64,000 nucleotides of DNA. It comes from Bacteroidota bacterium (GTDB taxonomy: Bacteria > Bacteroidota > Ignavibacteria > Palsa-1295). A program made the position numbers and the translations under genes. Under the pieces are notes generated by a model. It worked only from the letters and a program-made list of their open reading frames with translations, was not told the DNA's origin and did not search any database. The stretch lies in contig JAJPIO010000009.1 of assembly GCA_021324735.1 (NCBI GenBank), positions 771,317 through 835,316 of the forward strand, written 5' to 3'. Positions 47,312-56,113 of the stretch are shown piece after piece; the stretch's first letter is position 1; each line of letters begins with the position of its first letter.

Positions 47312-47531
47312 ATATTCTCTTCCGAGAACTCAACCAAGATCTTGATGAGCAGCTCTCGATTTCTTGCTCATCGGACGGACCTGAGACCAACTCAGGCAGA
47401 CCTCGATAACTACTATAGCGGGCTTACTCAAAACCCGCCAGGGGTACTTAGCGAACTTTCGATCACCAAGCTGTATTAATTAACTCGGGCGGTGAACAAG
47501 AGTTCATTCCCGGCCGGACAAAATAATCTCC
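47312..47531 (-). ncRNA. ssrS: Probable 6S RNA
   Basis: A ~220-nt minus-strand RNA gene inferred from structure. The two ends pair: ATTATTTT with AATATAAT, CCGGGA with TCTCGG, and AACTC with GAGTT. Inside are hairpins, including CCTGAG-TTGGT-CTCAGG and an 8-bp GATGAGCA/TGCTCATC stem. The segment CTCAGGTCCGTCCGATGAGC closely resembles CTCGGTCCGTCCGAGAAGC of Escherichia coli 6S RNA, as I recall it, and CCCCTGG matches its CCCCTGA. A promoter-like box lies upstream and a strong terminator follows. 6S RNA binds sigma-70-type RNA polymerase in stationary phase. The identity rests on this pattern; another structured RNA is possible. Confidence 0.6.
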
Positions 47532-47536
47532 TTTAA

Positions 47537-47544
47537 GAAAGCTA
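47537..47544 (-). promoter_or_regulatory. Candidate -7 box for the 6S RNA
   Basis: On the minus strand this reads TAGCTTTC, one mismatch from TAnnTTTG, about 6 bp before the inferred 5' end of the RNA. Confidence 0.35.
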
Positions 47545-47549
47545 TCGAA

Positions 47550-47584
47550 TTTGTTTCAAGTTCGTCTTAAATTCGTTATATTTG
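47550..47584 (+). promoter_or_regulatory. Candidate Bacteroidota-type promoter of the lipoprotein gene
   Basis: TTTG at 47550-47553 and TATATTTG at 47577-47584, an exact TAnnTTTG match 31 bp before the ATG at 47616. The spacer of 23 bp is somewhat longer than usual. It would be divergent from the 6S RNA promoter. Confidence 0.55.
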
Positions 47585-47615
47585 TCGAGTCTTTGGTCAA
47601 ATTTATTGTCTCGCT

Positions 47616-48338
47616 ATGATCACACGTCTCGTTTCAAAACACTTTTTAGTTCTTGCATTACTATCTGGTCTTTATGTCTTCAGCGGTTGTTCGCATTCGG
47701 ACGCCCCACAAACATTATCCGACGATCTCGTGAAGCCCAATGTTGGTAGTCTCTTTGTCCAAAATTTTTGGTATGGGAAGTTGCCCGGAGGTTCGACCAA
47801 CAATATCAGTTCAACCCATTATGTAATTGCTCGCGGTTCTTATGGTGGAAAATCCGATGTCATTGTATACAATGAGGACGATCATCATATTCATAAGTCA
47901 CCCGATAGCATCGCTCATTTCCTTGCTTACGAATCGAATGGGGACGTCTCCGTTACTAATGCAGATCTACAAGGCAATCCACTTCCGCAATGGTCTCGCT
48001 TCCCGGTAGGCGGTGGCAGCCCTGTTGCGATCCCGGTTGACACCGCGACCTACGGAGACACATTGTTCGTCCGAACCGAAGGTACTCGCACTTATATAAC
48101 AGAAGAAAAGATCACGCTGAATTTTACCGCAGGCAATAAGGATTTCATGGCCAGGCATATCCACGAACAAAAGCGTATCATCAATACGCATTTACAATTG
48201 CCATCCGGCCCGGACACCTCTTTTGTCAATTCCGAATATTGGTTCGTGCCGCAGCTTGGCTGGCTCGCACGCGATTCCACACGCAGTTCCAGCGCGTGGT
48301 CGAGCACGCAATTGGTCGGTGCAAGCGTACTTCAGTAG
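47616..48338 (+). CDS. Hypothetical lipoprotein
   Basis: A 240-residue exported protein with lipobox FSGC (Cys 25). The mature part is beta-rich, with many Ser, Thr, Asp and aromatic residues and no cysteines or catalytic motif that I recognise. It has its own candidate promoter (47550-47584). Function unknown; an outer-membrane lipoprotein is likely. Confidence 0.7.
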   Translation: MITRLVSKHFLVLALLSGLYVFSGCSHSDAPQTLSDDLVKPNVGSLFVQNFWYGKLPGGSTNNISSTHYVIARGSYGGKSDVIVYNEDDHHIHKSPDSIAHFLAYESNGDVSVTNADLQGNPLPQWSRFPVGGGSPVAIPVDTATYGDTLFVRTEGTRTYITEEKITLNFTAGNKDFMARHIHEQKRIINTHLQLPSGPDTSFVNSEYWFVPQLGWLARDSTRSSSAWSSTQLVGASVLQ

Positions 48339-48507
48339 CATATCCCTGAACTCGCTCGCTGCATAGCGTGCCAGTGAACTTGCATTTGCCGGAGACGTGC
48401 AATAAATAGGGGTTAATAGCGTCATTTCCATACCCATCTCTCGGAAACGAATCTAATCCGTTGCCGGGAGGTTTGCCGTGATTCACAAACTATAAAAAAT
48501 TGTCGTT

Positions 48508-49056
48508 ATGTCGCTTACCGAGTCGATCCTGAAAAGCTGTATCCATGAGTTAAACGTTTGCCAGCATCTATACACAAAGTTCGATCCTACAAACGCAGAT
48601 TGGCGTCCTCAGGCTAACATGCGCAGCACTGTGGAATTGCTGCAGTATTTATCGTATATTGGTATTGCTACTGCGAAGCATTTTGTCAATCCACCCGAAG
48701 ATCGTGAAGCCGCGCGTGAACAATATCGCGAGCAGGCAAAGTGGTCCGTGGAAGCGGTCACATTCGAGAATGCTTCGGAGATGATCGAGCTTGAGAAGGA
48801 CGCTCTCCGAAATCTATTCTCAACAATCACGGATGATGATCTCCAGCGCACAACCTATCACATGTTCAGCAATCAGGAGATGTCGCTCTTCGAGGCGTTG
48901 ACGAATGCGGTGATGAAATATCTTTGTGCCTATCGTATGCAGCTCTTCCTCTATGCGAAGATGTGCGGCGCCGAGATCAACACGAGAAATAATTGGTATG
49001 GTATGGACTCCCAGCGCCCGGCGCCTGTTCCGGAAACAGTCGCTGCTGTTGCCTAA
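48508..49056 (+). CDS. DinB-superfamily protein
   Basis: A 182-residue predicted four-helix bundle with the DinB pattern: SILKSCIHELNVCQHLYTKF in helix 1, STVELLQYLSYIGIATAKHF in helix 2, and helix 4 EALTNAVMKYLCAYRMQLFLY. The usual metal-binding histidines are poorly conserved: helix 2 has Tyr where many members have His, and helix 4 lacks H-x3-H. It may not be a metal-dependent thiol transferase. No partner is obvious. Confidence 0.7.
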   Translation: MSLTESILKSCIHELNVCQHLYTKFDPTNADWRPQANMRSTVELLQYLSYIGIATAKHFVNPPEDREAAREQYREQAKWSVEAVTFENASEMIELEKDALRNLFSTITDDDLQRTTYHMFSNQEMSLFEALTNAVMKYLCAYRMQLFLYAKMCGAEINTRNNWYGMDSQRPAPVPETVAAVA

Positions 49057-49129
49057 TGTCCTTTTGCTTGGGGGCAGAGAGGTACTCTCACTCACAGTAT
49101 AGTCATTGTAGATCATTGCTATTAAAACT

Positions 49130-49987
49130 ATGAGTGGAGGAGCGGACGCTGAAATTCATAATATCGCTGATACCGCTATATGGATAGCGGGCTATCGCGC
49201 GGAAGAATCCGCGCGGCCGGATGCTGTATTCCACGATCCGTATGCGGCAATGCTGGCTGGCGAGCGCGGGCTGGCAATGGCCCGCAATTTCGAGGCGGCG
49301 CGAATTATGAGCTTTGCCATGGTCGTGCGGACGGTCGCGATCGACCGGCTGGTACTTAAGGCGATCGAACGTGGAGCAGATACGGTCGTGAATTTGGGCG
49401 CTGGCCTCGATACACGGCCGTACCGTTTGCAACTTCCGCCCAATCTCAACTGGATCGAAGTTGATTTTCCAGAAACGATTCGATACAAAGAATCGAAGCT
49501 TTCCGATACAACACCGAAGTGTAATCTCACACGACGAAGCACCGATCTCTTAAATCGATCCGAGCGTCATGCTCTCTTTGATGACATTGCTCGCATGACT
49601 TCCAACGCGTGTATCATTACAGAGGGAGTGGTCGGTTACTTAACGTCCGAACAAGCGCGTGAACTGTCTCTGGCATTGCATGCGACGTCCTTCGCCCGGC
49701 ATTGGATCATGGATTACTCCCGCTCGAAATTCCGCAAGAGTTATTCGAAAAAGCTCGCAAAAGTGCTAAAGAGTACTCCGTTGCGATTCAACGTTAAAGA
49801 GCCGCTACTATTTTTCGAAAACGATGGCTGGCGCGTCGAAGAAGATCTGCACCTGCTCGATGTAGCCGATAGCATTGGCCGAACAATGCCGTTTGCATTG
49901 CCCTGGGGATTGCTATTTTATATCATTCCCAAAACTGCGCGCCGCTTAGGAAACAGCACGCGAGGGTATGTGATGTTTGGCAAATAA
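49130..49987 (+). CDS. SAM-dependent methyltransferase, leucine carboxyl methyltransferase-like
   Basis: A 285-residue class I methyltransferase of the LCM/PPM type. The SAM motif VVNLGAGLDTRPYRL is near residue 86, preceded by the family N-terminus (DTAIWIAGYRAEESARPDAVFHDPYAAML). An acidic motif follows (WIEVDFPE), then TEGVVGYL near 165. Bacterial members methylate carboxyl or hydroxyl groups of small molecules; the substrate is unknown. Confidence 0.88.
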   Translation: MSGGADAEIHNIADTAIWIAGYRAEESARPDAVFHDPYAAMLAGERGLAMARNFEAARIMSFAMVVRTVAIDRLVLKAIERGADTVVNLGAGLDTRPYRLQLPPNLNWIEVDFPETIRYKESKLSDTTPKCNLTRRSTDLLNRSERHALFDDIARMTSNACIITEGVVGYLTSEQARELSLALHATSFARHWIMDYSRSKFRKSYSKKLAKVLKSTPLRFNVKEPLLFFENDGWRVEEDLHLLDVADSIGRTMPFALPWGLLFYIIPKTARRLGNSTRGYVMFGK

Positions 49988-49994
49988 TAGAGGA

Positions 49995-50684
49995 TTAAGG
50001 TATCGGAAAGAGCACACCCGCCGCAAGGCGTATATCGCGCGAATAGATATTGTTATTACTTGTGTAGCTCGAAGTAGATTTCGTTATACTAGTCAGGCCG
50101 TATGCGTACGCGGCATCGAAGAACAGCATCGGACCCGACGCCAGCGAGAGCGAAATTCCAGCGCCTGCGACGATCGATAAATCAATCGTCGCTGTATAAT
50201 CGGTAATATTTACTGTTGTATCGCTTGGAGCTGTTTTAGGACTCGAACTGCCAGAAGATTGAAATCTCTCCGTGTTCGAAAGCAAAATTCCAATCGAGGG
50301 GCCGGCAAAAATATGCGGCCTGATGCTCTCATCATCGAAGGTTACTTTTGCCAGAATAGGGATTTCTAAGTAGGTTGTAGTCCAGTCGGCGGTGCCCATT
50401 ATTAGATTAGGACTCTCCTCAGTAGTAAAAAAACTAGTGTCCGCATGAGCTCCTTTCTGATCGTAAAGGAGCTGAAGACTTAACGCCCACATCTTGTTGA
50501 ATGAGTAGTCTAGTTCTCCTCCTGCCAGTAAATGGAGGAATAGGGTTGTGTTCAAGTTGCTATTGTCGAAATGCCTATTGGCAAGATTCACCCCTGCTCG
50601 CGCGCCGATCATTATTTGCTGCGCATGTAAAGAACCTGCGATGAGTACGAAGATGATGGAAAAGCTTAGAGACAGTCTTTTCAT
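49995..50684 (-). CDS. PorT-like outer-membrane beta-barrel protein
   Basis: A 229-residue exported protein. The signal peptide (about 1-22, ending SLHAQQ) is followed by GARAGVNLANRHF, typical of the PorT/OMP_b-brl_2 family in Bacteroidota. Alternating hydrophobic strands continue to the C-terminus (AAGVLFPIP). Likely an eight-stranded barrel in the outer membrane. The ATG at 50684 gives the signal peptide; a 13-residue extension does not. Convergent with the methyltransferase gene. Confidence 0.82.
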   Translation of the reverse strand: MKRLSLSFSIIFVLIAGSLHAQQIMIGARAGVNLANRHFDNSNLNTTLFLHLLAGGELDYSFNKMWALSLQLLYDQKGAHADTSFFTTEESPNLIMGTADWTTTYLEIPILAKVTFDDESIRPHIFAGPSIGILLSNTERFQSSGSSSPKTAPSDTTVNITDYTATIDLSIVAGAGISLSLASGPMLFFDAAYAYGLTSITKSTSSYTSNNNIYSRDIRLAAGVLFPIP

Positions 50685-51113
50685 AGCACAACTTGAAGAG
50701 TAAGCGAGCGCTATGTGTAACACATGACTACCTGAATGGTCGCCGCAAACAGGAAATCAGTCCCTGCCATCATGGCACCTGAAGCGATTTGACTAATCCA
50801 AGATTTTGGCTCGAATTCGCCAATTCCTCCCTTGGCACGAAATGGTTAGTATTTAGAAGTAGAATAATTGAATTGCGCTTATTTGGCAGATTTCAAAGGT
50901 TTTCGTAGAAACCTTCAGCGTAATTCTGCCGGGATGGCCTGACAGAATGACATGCAAATCTCGATTTGTCGTAATTATAGCAATGTAGCGCGTGCTATGT
51001 AGCGCATGCTATGTAGCGCATGCTTCAGCTTGCGCAATGCTACTTAAGCAAAATGGGGCAAGCTAAAGCATGCCCCACACTCCAAGTTTTAACTATCATC
51101 ACAATCCAGGTTT
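50685..51113. other. 429-bp region upstream of dnaK
   Basis: Between the PorT-like gene and dnaK. The right part is a repeat cluster (50983-51079). I find no CIRCE-type TTAGCACTC inverted repeat and no convincing -33/-7 promoter. Heat-shock control cannot be read from the sequence. No gene is seen. Confidence 0.55.
50983..51079. repeat. REP cluster: three tandem heads, one full REP and one inverted REP
   Basis: ATGTAGCGCRTGCT occurs three times with an exact 14-bp period (50983, 50997, 51011). Only the last continues into a complete palindrome, with core GCGCATGCTTCAGCTTGCGC (ends 51035). An inverted copy, GGGGCAAGCTAAAGCATGCCCC plus ACA, follows at 51055-51079. The cluster ends 34 bp before dnaK. 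Confidence 0.9.
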
Positions 51114-53036
<1,923 letters not shown>

Positions 53037-53133
53037 TGTAGCACATGCTTCGGCTTGTGCTTTAAGGGGATGCGCTCATGCGCGTCCCCTTTTTGCATCT
53101 TTAGGGTGAGAGCAAGCTAAAGCATGCTCTACA
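53037..53133. repeat. REP pair (BIME-like) directly after dnaK, enclosing its terminator
   Basis: Left arm TGTAGCACATGCTTCGGCTT then GTGC (53037-53060), beginning at the base after the dnaK stop. Right arm in inverse orientation: AGCAAGCTAAAGCATGCTCT then ACA (ends 53133). The terminator at 53064-53094 lies in the spacer. The 97-bp unit has the same overall length as the two pairs that flank the transposase. Confidence 0.9.
53064..53094 (+). terminator. Rho-independent terminator of dnaK
   Basis: AGGGGATGCGC and GCGCGTCCCCT form an 11-bp stem with one G-U pair and a TCAT loop, followed by TTTT. It lies 28 bp after the stop. Confidence 0.9.
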
Positions 53134-53153
53134 ATTGATGGGCACATAATAGT

Positions 53154-53251
53154 GTGGCGCATGCTTCAGCTTGCGCTTTTTAACAAGAAATGAGTAAGTG
53201 TTTTTGGGGTATCTTCTAATTGCTATAGAGCAAGCTAAAGCATGCGCTACA
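53154..53251. repeat. REP pair upstream of the transposase
   Basis: GTGG-headed REP with core GCGCATGCTTCAGCTTGCGC (53154-53176), a spacer of about 50 bp, then an inverted REP (53227-53251) ending GCGCTACA. Confidence 0.92.
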
Positions 53252-53258
53252 TTTTTTC

Positions 53259-53283
53259 AGCGCAAGCTGAAGCATGCTCTACA
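53259..53283 (-). repeat. Single REP before the transposase gene
   Basis: AGCGCAAGCTGAAGCATGCT then CTACA, 7 bp after the previous pair and in the orientation of its right arm. Read on the minus strand the head is GTAG. Confidence 0.9.
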
Positions 53284-53334
53284 CTCGGCAAAATTTGCGG
53301 AATATGCTTTTGTTCTTGTTATTTTCGCATCACG

Positions 53335-53946
53335 ATGATGGCGCAAGAGAAGTTCTATCGCCGCAACCTCCCGCATTTTGTACCGAATGATTCGGTCTAT
53401 TTTGTAACTACGAGACTAACAGACTCGCTGCCCGTTGCGGTTGTCAATCAACTGATCCGAAATCATATCGAGCTCGCCGAACGAGGAAATGGCGATCCCG
53501 AGGTACGTCGACAGTTATCGAAGCGATATCTTGTCGAGCTGGATAAGAATCTCGATGCTTGCAAGAGTGGGCCGGTCTGGCTGGGAGAGCCTGCTATCCG
53601 TGAAATTGTGAAAACGGAGATCTTGCGTCTTCACCAAGAAGAGATCATAGACCTCTGGTGTTATTCTATCATGCCGAATCACGTGCATCTTCTCTTCACG
53701 CTTCGGTCCGAAGAGCTCAGTCGCGCGATGCAATTCCTAAAAGGTCGGTCATCGATTGCTGCGAATCGTGTGCTCGGTAGGCGCGGAGCGTTCTGGCAAC
53801 ATGAGAGCTACGATCATGTCGTTCGATCCAATGAATTCGAGCGTATTGTGCGATATATTTTGCTTAATCCAGTAAAGGCAGGATTGGTTGAGAACTGGCC
53901 GGATTGGCCCGGTAACTACTTACGTCCCGATTTGACGATGTTGTAG
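53335..53946 (+). CDS. REP-associated tyrosine transposase (RAYT, Y1 HUH family)
   Basis: A 203-residue IS200/IS605-related HUH endonuclease. The HUH motif is MPNHVHLLF (His 116 and 118). FWQHESYDHVVRS (Tyr 159) and YILLNPVKAGLV (Tyr 174) follow; one of these should be the catalytic tyrosine. The N-terminus FYRRNLPHFVPNDSVYFVTTR is typical of RAYT proteins, as is the basic region before HUH. The frame is open back to 53242, but that part reads through a REP, so the double ATG at 53335/53338 is taken as the start. RAYTs cut and rejoin single-stranded REP hairpins with a GTAG-type foot; the surrounding repeats have just that. Confidence 0.93.
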   Translation: MMAQEKFYRRNLPHFVPNDSVYFVTTRLTDSLPVAVVNQLIRNHIELAERGNGDPEVRRQLSKRYLVELDKNLDACKSGPVWLGEPAIREIVKTEILRLHQEEIIDLWCYSIMPNHVHLLFTLRSEELSRAMQFLKGRSSIAANRVLGRRGAFWQHESYDHVVRSNEFERIVRYILLNPVKAGLVENWPDWPGNYLRPDLTML

Positions 53947-53960
53947 AATATACAAAAATT

Positions 53961-54060
53961 GTGGCGCATGCTTTAGCTTGCGCCTTTATAACAAAATGTG
54001 AGTAAGCGTATTGAGTGTTGTATTTTTTAGGTGTTGGCGCAAGCTAAAGCATGCGCTACA
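53961..54060. repeat. REP pair downstream of the transposase
   Basis: GTGG-headed REP with core GCGCATGCTTTAGCTTGCGC (53961-53983) and an inverted REP (54037-54060) ending GCGCTACA. Same order and orientation as the upstream pair. Confidence 0.92.
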
Positions 54061-54063
54061 CGG

Positions 54064-54402
54064 TTATACCGGTTGTTTGATTGTCGTGTCTCGTTTTATT
54101 GGTTGGGGTGGAAGTGAATCCTGAAAGAATCGCGGATCACATTCGGGTGGTATCTTTGGATGTTTCTTTGGGAGCAGCCATTCGAAGAACTTGGTGTAAT
54201 CGAAATACAGAGTAATGCCTGGCTTAACCGGAACAAGAGGCGCACCCTTTTGCCAATCGCCTAAATGGAGGTCGGGTACCTGGCCGCTTTTCGGTTGATC
54301 GGGCGTGGTGGCTTGTCCCGATTGTGCACGAACGTACGGCGCTAACCAGAGCAGAGTCGCTGCAAAGAGAATGCGCCGCAGACTTCGTCGCAACACGATC
54401 AT
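54064..54402 (-). CDS. Small exported protein, hypothetical
   Basis: A 112-residue protein with an N-terminal signal peptide (about 1-26, LFAATLLWLAPYVRAQS). The Pro/Lys/Asp-rich mature part contains PGITLYFDYTKFFEWLLPKK. No family recognised. Its ATG overlaps the stop of the upstream membrane-protein gene as ATGA, so the two are translationally coupled. It ends 3 bp from the REP pair. Confidence 0.65.
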   Translation of the reverse strand: MIVLRRSLRRILFAATLLWLAPYVRAQSGQATTPDQPKSGQVPDLHLGDWQKGAPLVPVKPGITLYFDYTKFFEWLLPKKHPKIPPECDPRFFQDSLPPQPIKRDTTIKQPV

Positions 54403-54584
54403 TTAGCGAGCCGACGCACTGCAAATGAACCAAGGAGCCATGCGGGAAGAGCGATGATGATGAATGGTCGAAGGGTATCGCTCGCGGAGTGCGAATGAGC
54501 GTCCAGGGTGAGGAACAACTCCACGCTGCCAACTGCAAGTACTGCGAGGATAGCAGCAATAAGGATGAGTCTGGTCGGCCGCAT
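54399..54584 (-). CDS. Small two-helix membrane protein, hypothetical
   Basis: A 61-residue protein with two hydrophobic helices (LILIAAILAVLAVGSVELFL and PFIIIALPAWLLGSFAV) and a basic C-terminus. The 4-bp ATGA overlap with the next gene supports it as real despite its size. Function unknown. Confidence 0.55.
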   Translation of the reverse strand: MRPTRLILIAAILAVLAVGSVELFLTLDAHSHSASDTLRPFIIIALPAWLLGSFAVRRLAK

Positions 54585-54716
54585 AGAGTTGTAAAGAAAA
54601 ATTGCGATCGAGAGTTGCCTCGGAAACCTACGTCTGTATTTTCTTCTCGTTTCGTGGAAAAGCAGAGGGAATTAGAAGCGCATATAGCTGTTGCAACAAA
54701 TAACGTCCTTTGTCGT

Positions 54717-55616
54717 ATGACCAGAAAAGATTTTCTTCAGTTGTTAGTCGCATTATCAGCAATGGGCACATTATCGAGCTTCAAAAAAATTACGGATGAA
54801 CTGCCGGTTCAGGGCAGTACGATGCCGGTGCTCTTTACGTCACACGGCAATCCGATGGATATTGTACGCTCGACGGACGAGCGGCCGCTCTGGCGTGCGC
54901 TAAATGAACTTGGCAGCACGTTAAAAAGCCAATACGAGATCAAAGCGGTGCTTGTTGTTTCAGCACATTGGTGTACGCAAGGTACGTTCGTTAATATTTC
55001 GCCGGAGCAGAAGCAGGTCTACGATTATTACGGCTTCCCGGATGAGTACTATAAAGTGCAGTATCACGCGCATGGCTCGCCGGAGATTGCCCACGAAGTG
55101 AAGCACATCATACCAGCGATCACTGAAACGACCGATTGGGGACTCGATCACGGTGCATGGCCGATGCTTATGCACCTCTTTCCGAAGGCCGATGTGCCTG
55201 TCTTCCAATTAAGTCTCGACTACTATGCCGATCCACATTATCATTACGAGTTAGGCAAGCAGTTGAGATCGTTGCGCGACCGGGGAGTGCTAATTATTGG
55301 TTCGGGCGCACTCGTTCACAACTTGCGCCTTGCTATGCGTCGAATGATGTCGGGGGATAATACGCTCTACGGCTGGGAGCCGGAGTACGATGCCTGGATC
55401 AAGAAGCAGATCGAAGAGCGCAATATCGATAACATCATCAATTACGAGACGAGCCATCCGCTTGGTAAGCTTGCGGCTCCCACACCGGATCATTTCGTGC
55501 CCGTCCTTTACAGCTTAGGCCTGATGGACCGGGGCGAAGACCTCAACTTCTTTTACGATCATAATGCCGAACTTCCAGCCTTTTCGGAACGGAGTTTTTT
55601 GATCGGGAAAGTGTGA
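54717..55616 (+). CDS. DODA-type (class III) extradiol ring-cleavage dioxygenase
   Basis: A 299-residue non-heme iron protein of the 4,5-DOPA dioxygenase (YgiD) family. Candidate iron ligands are His 43 (FTSHGNPM) and His 84 (VSAHWC), with the conserved LDHGAWPMLMHLFP and GSGALVHNL motifs. The N-terminus TRKDFLQLLVALSAMG resembles a weak Tat signal, as seen on many Bacteroidota members. The frame is open upstream to 54489 over the antisense small-protein gene; the ATG at 54717 is chosen. Natural substrate unknown. Confidence 0.9.
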   Translation: MTRKDFLQLLVALSAMGTLSSFKKITDELPVQGSTMPVLFTSHGNPMDIVRSTDERPLWRALNELGSTLKSQYEIKAVLVVSAHWCTQGTFVNISPEQKQVYDYYGFPDEYYKVQYHAHGSPEIAHEVKHIIPAITETTDWGLDHGAWPMLMHLFPKADVPVFQLSLDYYADPHYHYELGKQLRSLRDRGVLIIGSGALVHNLRLAMRRMMSGDNTLYGWEPEYDAWIKKQIEERNIDNIINYETSHPLGKLAAPTPDHFVPVLYSLGLMDRGEDLNFFYDHNAELPAFSERSFLIGKV

Positions 55617-55637
55617 CCGGAGTCGCCGAGCTTTCAG

Positions 55638-56087
55638 CTATTGAATTGCAAAATTAAATTTCCCGTTGGTTACAACAACGGAATCGTTTGCACTCGCTTT
55701 AGCGGTGAAGTTGAATGTGCCGGCAGCGCGAGAACTAGTATAGGTCGTTAGATGCAGTATGCCCGAACGTGGAACGGCGGTGTAATCCTTTTGCCGAAGC
55801 GAATAGCTGGCGCCAATTAAACTATCGTCGACCACATAGACACCTGTATCCGTAACGAGATACGAAAACTGAAGATCGATCTCGGTTGAATCGTTAGCAC
55901 CGTAAAGTCGCAAGAGGCCACCGGAGTGTCCGAAGCCGCCAAATATCGGAGACCATGTTTGCCCGTTCACCGCTGCAGAAATAGGCGCGTTAGAATTGGA
56001 ATTAGGGCTGGTCGTGTGTTTACATGAGGTTTCACTCAATGCGAATACGATCAAGACCATCGCTAAGGGGACAAGCTGTTTTTTCAT
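55638..56087 (-). CDS. Small lipoprotein (DUF6252-like), hypothetical
   Basis: A 149-residue exported lipoprotein with lipobox SETSC (Cys 22). The mature part begins AAVNGQTWSP, then two or three beta-hairpins, and ends GTFNFTAKASANDSVVVTNGKFNF. This pattern resembles small Bacteroidota lipoproteins of the DUF6252 type; the assignment is tentative. It is 3' of the T9SS-sorted repeat protein on the same strand, 26 bp apart. Confidence 0.65.
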   Translation of the reverse strand: MKKQLVPLAMVLIVFALSETSCKHTTSPNSNSNAPISAAVNGQTWSPIFGGFGHSGGLLRLYGANDSTEIDLQFSYLVTDTGVYVVDDSLIGASYSLRQKDYTAVPRSGILHLTTYTSSRAAGTFNFTAKASANDSVVVTNGKFNFAIQ

Positions 56088-56113
56088 ATAATTGGTCTTT
56101 CAAGGCTAAATGG

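Larger units (their letters stand above)
53154..54060. mobile_element. RAYT/REP module (REPtron-like)
   Basis: A Y1-type transposase gene flanked by two ~100-bp repeat pairs in direct orientation (53154-53251 and 53961-54060), with a single extra inverted REP just before the gene. The spacers of the two pairs share TAACAA, TGAGTAAG and a TATTTTTTAG/TATCTTCTAA-like end, so the whole pairs are homologous, not only the palindromes. This matches the layout of REP-associated tyrosine transposases with their target repeats. Confidence 0.85.

Noticed and set aside
50685..51113. CIRCE or other heat-shock operator before dnaK
   Set aside because: No TTAGCACTC inverted repeat is present; the inverted repeats there belong to the REP family.
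53242..53334. Upstream extension of the transposase gene
   Set aside because: The 31 extra codons read through a REP palindrome and are Cys-rich; the double ATG at 53335 gives the usual RAYT N-terminus.
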